NCBI GenBank assembly: GCA_028820655.1
Contig: JAPPIK010000056.1
Location: forward strand, 89,880 to 153,879
DNA: 64,000 nt
Direction of reading: 5' to 3'
From: Candidatus Poribacteria bacterium
Lineage (GTDB): Bacteria; Poribacteria; WGA-4E; JAJDTR01
Numbering within the stretch: position 1 is the first letter of the stretch; every line of letters begins with the position of its first letter. This document shows positions 16,426-24,379 of the stretch, in pieces. Both the position numbers and the translations under genes were made by a program. The notes beneath the pieces are model-generated. The model searched no databases, was not told where the DNA came from, and saw only the letters and a program-made list of their open reading frames with translations.

Positions 16426-17985
16426 TCAGCGGGGATCGAGAACAATACAGGGCAAGATCATCTCTTCCAACGAAATGCCCCCATGTTGGAAGCCCCCGCC
16501 GAAATGATCCTTATAGTCATTGAATTGGGTTGCGTAGACAAAGTAATAGTCTTCCTTGGCGAGGACATAATTCTTCTGTGATGTATCTTCGGGCAATCGG
16601 TAACGCTTTGGATCGGTGATTCGGAGACCGAACTCTTCGTCCACATGAATTTCTGCACCGAGTTTAAATCGAAGGCCGCTGGTCGCGGCTTGGTTGCTGG
16701 ACACGCGTGCCGGACGCTCGGACAGAATCGAACCGTGATCTGATGTCATTATGACAGTGATGCCCCGTTCAGCGAGTAGCTGCAAAATTTTGAATAGTCC
16801 CGAATGCCGGAACCAGCCGTGCACCACGGTTCGGAACGCTGCTTCATCCGGAATAAGTTGCTTAAGCAAACTCGTTTCTGAACGCTTGTGGGTCAGGATA
16901 TCAATAAAGTCAACCACGAGAGCTGCCAAACTAATCCGCGGAACGCTGTTCATCCATTGCAGATATTCCGTCTCGCCTCGTACATCGAAAATCTTGAAAT
17001 ACTGCGGGGCAGGCTTCAACACAATGCCGTGACGCTCAAGCTGCATGCGCATGAGATTTTTTTCGTGACGATTGATGCTTGTATTCTCATCGTCAATTTC
17101 TGTCCAAAGATTCGGATACCGCTGAGCGAGCTCAAAAGGAAAGAGCCCACTGAAAATTGCATTGCGTGCGTAAGACGTTGCAGTGGGCAGAATGGAATAG
17201 TAGTAGTGGGTGGTCATGTCGAAATAAGGTTGTAGGAGTGGTTTGATCGTAAACCAATGATCCAACCTCATGCAATCAAGCACGACGAAGAGCACCTGTT
17301 TTCCAACTTGCACCTCTGGAAGGACGTACTTATAGATAACATCAACTGACAAAGCTGGAGAATCTTCGCCTATCAGCCAATTGCAATAGCTATCTTCGAC
17401 ATAGCGAGCAAAGACGCTTTGGGATTCCTGCTTTTCTAACCGATGAGTTTCGCGCAGATCATCTGCTGAACCAAGGTCGTCTAACCGCAAATCCCATTCC
17501 GCCATCTGAACATAAAAATCGATCCACGATCGCCAATCGGCTGCTTGTTGTTTGAGGGCCCCACGCGTATTGAAATCAACGACGTACTCTTGAGCGGTAT
17601 AGTCCTGCTTAATTGTTCCGTGATCGAAGACAAACGTGAGAACGGAGGCGATTTGTTTCGGGCTCACCGGTTTAATCAAAAAATCGTCGACCGCGTGAAT
17701 TATTGCCGCGCTCATAACGTGCTTTTGATCACTGCCCGTAACAATTACCACTGGTAGGTGCGGATGGCTCTTCTTGATTTTCGAAAGGACGCGAATTCCG
17801 TCCATCTCCGGCATTTTGTGATCAAGCAAAACAGCATCACAAGTCTCTGATTCTAGTATGGACATTCCTTCGGAATCGCTTGTCGCCGTAGTAATGAAAT
17901 ATCCGTTATGTTCGAGGAACAGGATGTGTGACTGTAATTCATCGATTTCACTGTCAATCCACAGGATTCTTCGTTGTCTATCCAT
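16426..17985 (-). CDS. PorX-like response regulator with PglZ (alkaline-phosphatase-fold) effector
   Basis: 519 residues. The receiver domain (1-120) has phospho-acceptor Asp55 in LLDHKMPEMDG, switch Thr in VIVTGSD and Lys in FLIKPVS. A helical linker leads to a PglZ domain (about 205-519) with VVLDCMRLDHW, LPTATSYARNAIFSG, TSDHGS and FGGGFQHGGIS, the metal ligands and Thr of the alkaline-phosphatase superfamily. PorX in Bacteroidota has this architecture, controls type IX secretion and hydrolyses oligonucleotides. SD GGAGGAAAGGTG overlaps the end of the NUDIX gene, one base apart, so translation is coupled. No sensor kinase is adjacent. A second copy of exactly the same length lies at 59.7 kb. 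Confidence 0.85.
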   Translation of the reverse strand: MDRQRRILWIDSEIDELQSHILFLEHNGYFITTATSDSEGMSILESETCDAVLLDHKMPEMDGIRVLSKIKKSHPHLPVVIVTGSDQKHVMSAAIIHAVDDFLIKPVSPKQIASVLTFVFDHGTIKQDYTAQEYVVDFNTRGALKQQAADWRSWIDFYVQMAEWDLRLDDLGSADDLRETHRLEKQESQSVFARYVEDSYCNWLIGEDSPALSVDVIYKYVLPEVQVGKQVLFVVLDCMRLDHWFTIKPLLQPYFDMTTHYYYSILPTATSYARNAIFSGLFPFELAQRYPNLWTEIDDENTSINRHEKNLMRMQLERHGIVLKPAPQYFKIFDVRGETEYLQWMNSVPRISLAALVVDFIDILTHKRSETSLLKQLIPDEAAFRTVVHGWFRHSGLFKILQLLAERGITVIMTSDHGSILSERPARVSSNQAATSGLRFKLGAEIHVDEEFGLRITDPKRYRLPEDTSQKNYVLAKEDYYFVYATQFNDYKDHFGGGFQHGGISLEEMILPCIVLDPR

Positions 17986-17986
17986 T

Positions 17987-18562
17987 TCATATCACCTTTC
18001 CTCCGTATTGTTTGAGCGTCGCATCCTGCAATTCGGCACGATATTGCAAACCGGCGGAAGCAGACTGCCGCAATCTTTCCAGCAAATCTGTCCTCAATTC
18101 GTCGATTGTCGCCCAACGAACGCCGGCAATTTCCTTCTTGTCAACCTGTTCCAAACGTCCCCCAATTGCGTGCGCAGTAAGCACGTGAGAGGTCCAAGGT
18201 ACGATCTCGCCTTCAAAGTGAAGATTGACGTGTGATTTGATTGCGTATTCCTGGAGTTCAATTTCTAAGCCAGTTTCTTCATAAGCTTCCCGCCGTGCGC
18301 CGACTTCAAAATCCTCTCCGGGTTCAATTCCACCGCTTGGGGGACGGAAAACCTGCTTAGGGTAACTCGGCTTTCGGATAACGGCAATCTTGTCTCGTTC
18401 TTCGTTGGAGATGAACAATGTCACGTCGTGCCGCCGTCCATTTCTCATACTCCACTTCAATAAGTCGAATTCGGAACGGTTCATGGGGTATCGAGTGTGG
18501 AGAACATCGGGCACGCCGTATTTGCGCTCAATCTCATTCAACACTGCTTGTGTAATGTACAT
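17987..18562 (-). CDS. NUDIX hydrolase
   Basis: The Nudix box GGIEPGEDFEVGARREAYEETGLEI (G-x5-E-x7-REUxEExGU) is complete. I prefer the start at MYITQAVLNEIERKYG (191 residues); the alternative GTG at 18613 shares its G with the glcE TAG stop (TAGTG), which would give tight coupling and 208 residues. These enzymes cleave nucleoside diphosphates linked to another group; the LFISNEERDKIAVIRKPSYP region suggests an ADP-ribose/NDP-sugar or dNTP type, not determined. It is the third gene of the operon and one base before the PorX-like gene, an association worth noting because PorX itself is a nucleotide phosphodiesterase. Confidence 0.85.
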   Translation of the reverse strand: MYITQAVLNEIERKYGVPDVLHTRYPMNRSEFDLLKWSMRNGRRHDVTLFISNEERDKIAVIRKPSYPKQVFRPPSGGIEPGEDFEVGARREAYEETGLEIELQEYAIKSHVNLHFEGEIVPWTSHVLTAHAIGGRLEQVDKKEIAGVRWATIDELRTDLLERLRQSASAGLQYRAELQDATLKQYGGKVI

Positions 18563-18612
18563 GATGTTAAACACAACCTGGATCGTGTGCAGATACGTCT
18601 GTGGACGACTCA

Positions 18613-19947
18613 CTAAATTCCGTCGGCAAATCGACCGGGATTCAGCAGCATGTTGGGGTCAAACTGCGCCTTTATCTTTCTCATAATCTCGGAACCGCTG
18701 CCGACCGTTCCCCAAACGTCAATTTGGCGTTTTACATCCACCGGCGCTGCTTCAAGAATCAGGTTTCCGCCAACACTGGCAGCATGTTTACGCAGTTGTG
18801 CCAATGTTGAAGCAATCATCTTGGGTTCGATCATATCGAAAAATTCGGAAAACACGAAATAAACCTGCCCCGTACCCATCAATCCCATTACTCTGACGGA
18901 CCACGATAGGGCGTTGGTCACAGCGAACGCTACACCGAGGTATTCTCCAATGTCGCTCATTCGCAAGTTTGCCTTGCAAACAATGACTTGCCCGGATGGA
19001 TTCGCCTGGGCGAATGCCCGCATCGCTTCCACCAATTTCGCTGCTTGCGGCTCTTGGATGATTTCCACACCAATAGCCCCCCTTTGTTTCGCAATCCATT
19101 GTACCTGGTTTCTTTGCCAAGCAGCGGCTTTGGGATGGGCATCAAGACCGACCACGAGACTTGATTCCGCAAGCGTTGTGTCCGGCACACCATTGATAAT
19201 AAGATTGAGATAGCTTGGTAAGAGTTGAGAAGTGGTGATGTCGGAAGCCGCCTTGACTGCGTCTTCATACCGTTGGAATCTAAGAAGCATTGTGATTCGG
19301 CTCTCCGCGAGAGGAAATAACTTGAATGTCAACTCCGTTATAATACCAAGCGTGCCGAATGAACCGATGTATAGCTTGTTAAGATCGTAACCCGAAACGT
19401 TCTTGACGACTTTTCCGCCGCTCTTTACTACGGCACCGTCTGACTGAACCACTCGCATCCCCAATACTTGGTTTCTAGGTGTACCGTGCCGCATTCGCAA
19501 TGGGCCACTTGCGTTCGTCGCCGCAATTCCACCTACCGTAGCCAGCGAAGCGTATGTGGGATCTAATGGAAGATACTGTCCGTTTTCGGCAAGTTGCGCC
19601 TGAAGATTCTCCAACCGCATACCGGCTTGCACTGTGACAGTTAAATCGGCGGGTTCATATTCAACCATATTGTCAAGTCTTCGTGTTGAGAGCACGAGAT
19701 CGACCTTCTGTGGTAAGTTGCCAATTCCGAGTTTTGTTCCACTTCCGGCAGGGATGACCGAGAGCTTTCGATCAGCGGCGCATGTTAGAAGTTCTCGAAT
19801 CTGTTGAACCGATGCCGGTAAAACAACCGCTCTGGGCGTGAAGCCATCCACGCGGTAGTCATTGTACCAATCGTTGGGCAACAAGCCGTTTTTACCAACA
19901 ATCTGAATTAACTCTTCGTGCAACAGGTGTAAATTGGGCATGGTCAT
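18613..19947 (-). CDS. glcE: FAD-binding oxidase subunit, GlcE-like
   Basis: 444 residues with the FAD_binding_4 fold: PRAVVLPASVQQIRELL and VIPAGSGTKLGIGN near residues 35-75, then the PLRMRHGTPRNQVLGMRVV and GKVVKNVSGYDLNKLYIGSFGTLGII motifs of glycolate oxidase subunit E. The C-terminal half is divergent, and the end ANFDPNMLLNPGRFADG is the family tail. GlcE works with GlcD and the Fe-S subunit GlcF to oxidise glycolate to glyoxylate. GlcF is absent from this operon. It follows glcD by 129 bp. Confidence 0.85.
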   Translation of the reverse strand: MTMPNLHLLHEELIQIVGKNGLLPNDWYNDYRVDGFTPRAVVLPASVQQIRELLTCAADRKLSVIPAGSGTKLGIGNLPQKVDLVLSTRRLDNMVEYEPADLTVTVQAGMRLENLQAQLAENGQYLPLDPTYASLATVGGIAATNASGPLRMRHGTPRNQVLGMRVVQSDGAVVKSGGKVVKNVSGYDLNKLYIGSFGTLGIITELTFKLFPLAESRITMLLRFQRYEDAVKAASDITTSQLLPSYLNLIINGVPDTTLAESSLVVGLDAHPKAAAWQRNQVQWIAKQRGAIGVEIIQEPQAAKLVEAMRAFAQANPSGQVIVCKANLRMSDIGEYLGVAFAVTNALSWSVRVMGLMGTGQVYFVFSEFFDMIEPKMIASTLAQLRKHAASVGGNLILEAAPVDVKRQIDVWGTVGSGSEIMRKIKAQFDPNMLLNPGRFADGI

Positions 19948-20076
19948 TGGTGCGACATCGTACGATATTGATGAAGTGCTGCCGATTATGAGCCATAGAA
20001 AAATTCAACGTCAGTTCGTCGTCAATGATAATTAAACCTACAGCCACCGTATTGTTCGGATCCAAGTTGCTATTCA

Positions 20077-21492
20077 TCAACCCGCAAGGCCTAGCTTGAT
20101 ATAAGATTCCGGCGTCGGAAAAATCTTCCCCGGATTGCATAGTCCCGTCGGATTGAAAACATCCCTGACAGACGCCATGACTTTGAGATCATCGGGACTG
20201 AAAATTAGCGGCATGTAATCCATCTTCTCGATGCCGATTCCGTGCTCGCCGGTGATCGTGCCGCCTGCTTCGGCGCAAGCGGTAAGAATCTCCTCGTTTA
20301 CCAGTTCAACGCGCTCGCACTGGTCCGGATCTCGCTCGTCAAATAGAACGATGGGATGGATGTTCCCGTCACCCGCGTGGAAAACATTGGCGATTGGTAT
20401 ATCATATTTCCGGGATATTGCTGCGACCTGTCGGAGAACTTTGGGCAGCTGGGTTCGTGGAACTACACCATCCTGAGTTATGTAACTTGGAGCCAACCGT
20501 CCGAAAGCGCCGAAGGCGCTTTTGCGCGCCTTCCAGAGGTTTTCTCGATCCGCGTCATCTTTGGCGTAACGCACTTCGCGGGCATTGTGCTTGTTTAGAA
20601 TGTCTATGATGCGTTGCGCCTGATCCTGCATACCGGCTTCAATACCATCAAGCTCAACAATCAAGATCGCCTCGGCATCAAGCGGGAAGCCGTAGTGGAA
20701 TCCATCTTCCAAAGCCTTGATGACGAGTTGATCCATCATTTCTAGCGCGGCAGGGATAATACCCGCAGCGATAATACTCGACACTGCGTTAGAGGCATCG
20801 TCCATCGTCTCAAATATGCTGAGAGTCGTTTGATAGGTCTGGGGACTTCGAAGGAGACGCACGGTCGCTTTCGTCACGATCCCGAAGGTACCTTCGGAGC
20901 CAATCATGACGCCGCGCAAATCGTAACCGGGAGTTTCTTCAATAGCTCCGCCGAACACGACAATCTCCCCGTTTGGCAGGACGACCTCCAGCCCCAATAT
21001 GTGATCCGTAGTCACACCGTATTTAAGGGTATGCGGGCCGCCGGAATTCTCAGCAATGTTACCGCCGATAGTACACGCTTTCTGGCTGGATGGGTCCGGA
21101 GCATAGAAATAGCCATCATCTTGTACGGCATGGGTCAACAGTAAATTTACCACTCCAGGTTCCACCACCGCACGTTGGTTCTTCAGGTCAATTTCGAGTA
21201 TCCGGTCAAGTCGATTGAGGGCAATCAGCATACCACCGCGTACCGGAAGCATTCCACCGCTCAGTCCGGTACCGCCGCCGCGGGCGATAAACGGGGTTTG
21301 ATATTTGTTAGCCAATTTTACAATTGTCGAGATTTGTTGGGCATTTTCCGGGAAAACAACCATATCGGGCAATGCTTTGAATAGCGTCGCACCATCACAT
21401 TCATACACTGACAATGCGGTCGGGTCTGTGAGTACATTCTGGGGGCCGACTACATCTACAAGCTCTTGGATTAATTCATTTTCATCAGACAT
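20077..21492 (-). CDS. glcD: FAD-linked oxidase, GlcD-like (glycolate/D-lactate dehydrogenase)
   Basis: The MSDENELIQELVD start (ORF residue 23) has GGAGG about 9 nt upstream; product 471 residues. PMHF-type flavin domain motifs: FIARGGGTGLSGGMLPVRGGM and CTIGGNIAENSGGPHTLKYGVT; the FAD-linked oxidase C-terminal domain ends with FHAGDGNIHP, GEHGIGIEKMDYM and VFNPTGLCNPGKIFP, diagnostic for GlcD/D-lactate dehydrogenases. It oxidises a 2-hydroxyacid at the membrane. First gene of a four-gene operon with glcE, a NUDIX hydrolase and a PorX-like regulator. Confidence 0.88.
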   Translation of the reverse strand: MSDENELIQELVDVVGPQNVLTDPTALSVYECDGATLFKALPDMVVFPENAQQISTIVKLANKYQTPFIARGGGTGLSGGMLPVRGGMLIALNRLDRILEIDLKNQRAVVEPGVVNLLLTHAVQDDGYFYAPDPSSQKACTIGGNIAENSGGPHTLKYGVTTDHILGLEVVLPNGEIVVFGGAIEETPGYDLRGVMIGSEGTFGIVTKATVRLLRSPQTYQTTLSIFETMDDASNAVSSIIAAGIIPAALEMMDQLVIKALEDGFHYGFPLDAEAILIVELDGIEAGMQDQAQRIIDILNKHNAREVRYAKDDADRENLWKARKSAFGAFGRLAPSYITQDGVVPRTQLPKVLRQVAAISRKYDIPIANVFHAGDGNIHPIVLFDERDPDQCERVELVNEEILTACAEAGGTITGEHGIGIEKMDYMPLIFSPDDLKVMASVRDVFNPTGLCNPGKIFPTPESYIKLGLAG

Positions 21493-21760
21493 TGGGACAT
21501 CCTCCTTACATGTGATTAATTCCTGAGTGGGTGCCGGCGAAGGAACATATCGGTGCATGGATGTGTAAATTCATTGTTAATGAGCCGGGATATAGATTGA
21601 AAGCGAGGTTTTTGAGCATCACTATATTTATGACTCATGAACGACGTGATAAAGAACGATTTCATTGCGCGATCTTTCTAGGTACCAACAATCGCAATTG
21701 AATCACTGCAGAAAGTTTGTTATCAGTCTTGAAATTCGGTTCATCCTAAGTCGTCAAAAA
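21493..21760. other. Leader region upstream of glcD
   Basis: About 270 bp holding the Shine-Dalgarno and, presumably, the promoter of the glcD operon. I found no confident promoter hexamers, operator or RNA structure. Confidence 0.4.
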
Positions 21761-21809
21761 CAAAAAAGCCAAGATTTCTTTGTATCGGAAGTGTCGGAAA
21801 CCTCGGCTT
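21761..21809 (-). terminator. Rho-independent terminator of the Fe-S assembly operon
   Basis: On the minus strand AAGCCGAGGTTTCC...GAAATCTTGGCTT forms an imperfect stem followed by TTTTTG, about 45 bp after the Mrp stop codon. Confidence 0.8.
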
Positions 21810-21852
21810 GAGTTGCGCCACATGCAAAACTTTGGAAGCAAAACAGTTCAAT

Positions 21853-22836
21853 TCATTGTTCGATAATCTTCAACTCATCTTCGGGGCCCCGCTCACTCAA
21901 CTCCACCGAGAGTTGGTTCGCAACTTCGTGAAACGCTTGAGATTGCGGCGATTCTGGGTGGGCGGCGACAATCGGGACACCGAGATCTCCGGCGGTGCAC
22001 ACTTCCGCGTCCAGAGGAACGCACCCAAGGAATGAAACCCCTAGCTTGTGGCTAGTCTTTTTTCCGCCGTCAGACCTGAAGATGTCCGTCCTCTCGCCGC
22101 AGTGGGGGCACAGAAAGTAACTCATATTCTCCACGACACCCAGAATCGGCACGCCCAAGCGGTCGAACATGGCAGCACCGCGTCTAACATCGGCTAAGGC
22201 GACATCTTGGGGTGTCGTCACTATCACCGCACCGGTGAGAGGGATGGCTTGGGTCAAGGAGAGCGCCGCATCTCCCGTGCCGGGCGGTAGATCAATGATA
22301 AGGTACTCCAGTTCCCCCCAATTCACGTCGCTAAGAAATTGACGGATTGCGCTGTGCAACATGGGACCCCGCCATATCATCGCCTGTTCCTCCGGCACCA
22401 TGAAACCGATTGACATCAACTGAATGTTATGTCGAACAAGCGGGATTAATTTTCTTTCCGGGTTTGTTTGAGGTTTCTCGCTAATGCCCATCATTGTGGG
22501 AATACTCGGCCCATACGCATCGGCATCCATTAGCCCCACCTTTGCTCCGCTGCGGGAGAGCGCAATTGCCAAGTTGGTTGCGACCGTCGATTTTCCCACA
22601 CCTCCCTTTCCGCTTGCCACGGCAATCTTATAACGAATGTCAGGAAGTTCCACATTGTGTTGTCCGGTTTCCGCTTGGGGCACACCCTGCGCAGGGCTTG
22701 AGCGCGGCGGGGCCGCAGGACGGGAAAGTTGCGAGCCACTTATTACTTTAAGCTCCGGATGCCCCTTTGTGGTCGACTGATTCAATTCGTTGCTCGTTGA
22801 ATCCGAATTTTTATTGCCTTTCTTGAAGAGGTTCAT
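21853..22836 (-). CDS. Mrp/ApbC-family Fe-S cluster carrier ATPase
   Basis: 327 residues. The deviant Walker A SGKGGVGKSTVATNLA near residue 75, the switch motif DADAYGPSIPTMMG and the strand DLPPGTGDAALSLTQ are ParA/Mrp signatures. C-terminal FLCPHCGERTDIF is the C-x-x-C that binds the bridging Fe-S cluster in the homodimer. It lacks the N-terminal MIP18 domain of longer Mrp proteins and has instead an approximately 60-residue low-complexity head (PAAPPRSSPAQG). Delivers Fe-S clusters to apoproteins. It follows the cysteine desulfurase by 75 bp, the expected functional partner. Confidence 0.9.
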   Translation of the reverse strand: MNLFKKGNKNSDSTSNELNQSTTKGHPELKVISGSQLSRPAAPPRSSPAQGVPQAETGQHNVELPDIRYKIAVASGKGGVGKSTVATNLAIALSRSGAKVGLMDADAYGPSIPTMMGISEKPQTNPERKLIPLVRHNIQLMSIGFMVPEEQAMIWRGPMLHSAIRQFLSDVNWGELEYLIIDLPPGTGDAALSLTQAIPLTGAVIVTTPQDVALADVRRGAAMFDRLGVPILGVVENMSYFLCPHCGERTDIFRSDGGKKTSHKLGVSFLGCVPLDAEVCTAGDLGVPIVAAHPESPQSQAFHEVANQLSVELSERGPEDELKIIEQ

Positions 22837-22911
22837 GGTTAATCCTTTAGAAGGTACACATCATGCAAATTCGTCATGTCTCAATGTTTTCCCTTAGAAC
22901 GCATTCATCTC

Positions 22912-24108
22912 TCACGCCGTATTCGAAATATTCTCTTCATAAAGCGGTGACAGTTGCCGCAAGCGATGAACCTCTTTCACAACGGCGTCAATAACTTGAT
23001 CGACCTCTACCTCGGTTGTGAATCGGCCCAATCCAAAGCGAACCGCCGTATGCGCGAGTTCCTTTTTCAGTCGCATGGCGAGCAAAACGTGCGACGCTTG
23101 AACTGCGCCGGATGTGCAAGCAGAGCCTGCAGACAGCGCAATGTTGTCCAAACTTGCCAACAATGCTTCGCTTTCGACAAATTCAAAACTTATGTTGAGA
23201 TTCCCAACTAAGCGCTTCAACGGGTGGCCGTTGAGATTAATGTGGTCTATCCGATTGAATAGCGCGTGAAGGAGCTTGTCTCGCAGAACCGCGATTCGCT
23301 CAGATTCATCGACCATCAGAGTTTTAGAGAGTTCGCATGCCTCGCCAAAACCTACGATTGCCGGAACGTTGAGCGTGCCGGGTCTTATGCGATTTTCCTG
23401 CCCGCCGCCGTGAATCATTGGAGCTAAATGAATTCTCGGTTTTCTCGCTCGAATGTAGAGAGCGCCAATTCCTTTGGGGCCATACATTTTGTGCGCGGTA
23501 AGAGACATAAGGTCAAGGCCGAGCCGGTTTACATCTGAGTCAATCTTTCCAACCGCCTGCACAGCATCAGAATGGAACAGGACACCTTGGCATCCTGCAA
23601 TCTTTCCAACCTCCGCGAGAGGATTAATGGTGCCAACCTCATTGTTCGCATAGATTAGACTAATCAGAATAGTTTGCTCCGTGATACAGTCCCGAACCTG
23701 CTGCGGATGTACCATCCCATACTTGTCAACAGGCAGATACGTGACTTTGAACCCGTCGTTCTCCAAGACCGCACACGTGTCCAATACGGCGTGGTGCTCC
23801 GCAGTGCTGGTAATAATGTGGTTGCCTTTGTGCCTATAAGCGTATGCAACGCCTTTGATCGCCAGGTTGTCCGATTCCGTGGCGCCGCTCGTAAAAATCA
23901 GTTCGTCCGTTGAGCAACCGATGAGTTCAGCCACTTGGTGCCGAGCTTTTTCAACAGCGTCTCTTGCTTTCCACCCAAACAAATGCGCTGTGCTAGACGC
24001 ATTGCCGAAACAGGTTGTCAGATAGGGTATCATCGCATCTACGACCTGTGGATCTATGGGTGTCGTCGCATGGTAATCCATATAGATGATGCTGTCTTGG
24101 CTATTCAT
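22912..24108 (-). CDS. Cysteine desulfurase (NifS/IscS family)
   Basis: The MNSQDSIIYMDYHATTPIDP start (ORF residue 23) has AAGGTG upstream; the product is 398 residues. PLP-dependent class V aminotransferase fold with the Schiff-base Lys in SLTAHKMYGPKGIGALY and the active-site Cys in LSAGSACTSGAVQ; FTSGATESDNLAIKG and TSTAEHHAVLDTC are conserved. It removes sulfur from cysteine for Fe-S cluster assembly or thiolation. IscS/NifS group I features (SACTSG loop, HHAV) are clear; IscS and NifS cannot be told apart here. Confidence 0.92.
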   Translation of the reverse strand: MNSQDSIIYMDYHATTPIDPQVVDAMIPYLTTCFGNASSTAHLFGWKARDAVEKARHQVAELIGCSTDELIFTSGATESDNLAIKGVAYAYRHKGNHIITSTAEHHAVLDTCAVLENDGFKVTYLPVDKYGMVHPQQVRDCITEQTILISLIYANNEVGTINPLAEVGKIAGCQGVLFHSDAVQAVGKIDSDVNRLGLDLMSLTAHKMYGPKGIGALYIRARKPRIHLAPMIHGGGQENRIRPGTLNVPAIVGFGEACELSKTLMVDESERIAVLRDKLLHALFNRIDHINLNGHPLKRLVGNLNISFEFVESEALLASLDNIALSAGSACTSGAVQASHVLLAMRLKKELAHTAVRFGLGRFTTEVEVDQVIDAVVKEVHRLRQLSPLYEENISNTA

Positions 24109-24139
24109 CTGCGCACACCTTCGGCTCGAATCATTGATA

Positions 24140-24168
24140 ATTTTACTGCACACCAAACTGAAAGTCAA
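24140..24168 (-). promoter_or_regulatory. Promoter of the cysteine desulfurase-mrp operon
   Basis: On the minus strand TTGACT, 17 bp, TAAAAT, ending about 30 bp before the desulfurase start codon. Close to sigma-70 consensus. Confidence 0.65.
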
Positions 24169-24225
24169 GCGCAATGCCGAGGTTTGCTCGGGGCTTGTGC
24201 AGCGACGGCGCTTCCTTATTTCAAC

Positions 24226-24255
24226 TTGAATCTCCGTCCCATTTTCACCTATAAT
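24226..24255 (+). promoter_or_regulatory. Promoter of the BatA-like gene
   Basis: TTGAAT, 18 bp, TATAAT on the plus strand, about 125 bp before the TTG start. It is divergent from the desulfurase promoter, so the two operons share this intergenic region. Confidence 0.55.
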
Positions 24256-24379
24256 ACCATTCTATCGTATAGGTGTTTATTGTGTACGTGCCGTGATACA
24301 TTCTTGCCGTTCCCGACACACTGACTGCGCATCTCGTTCCCACATTTCTGCTTCTTGACCCGCGAAGGAGTTTATTTCT

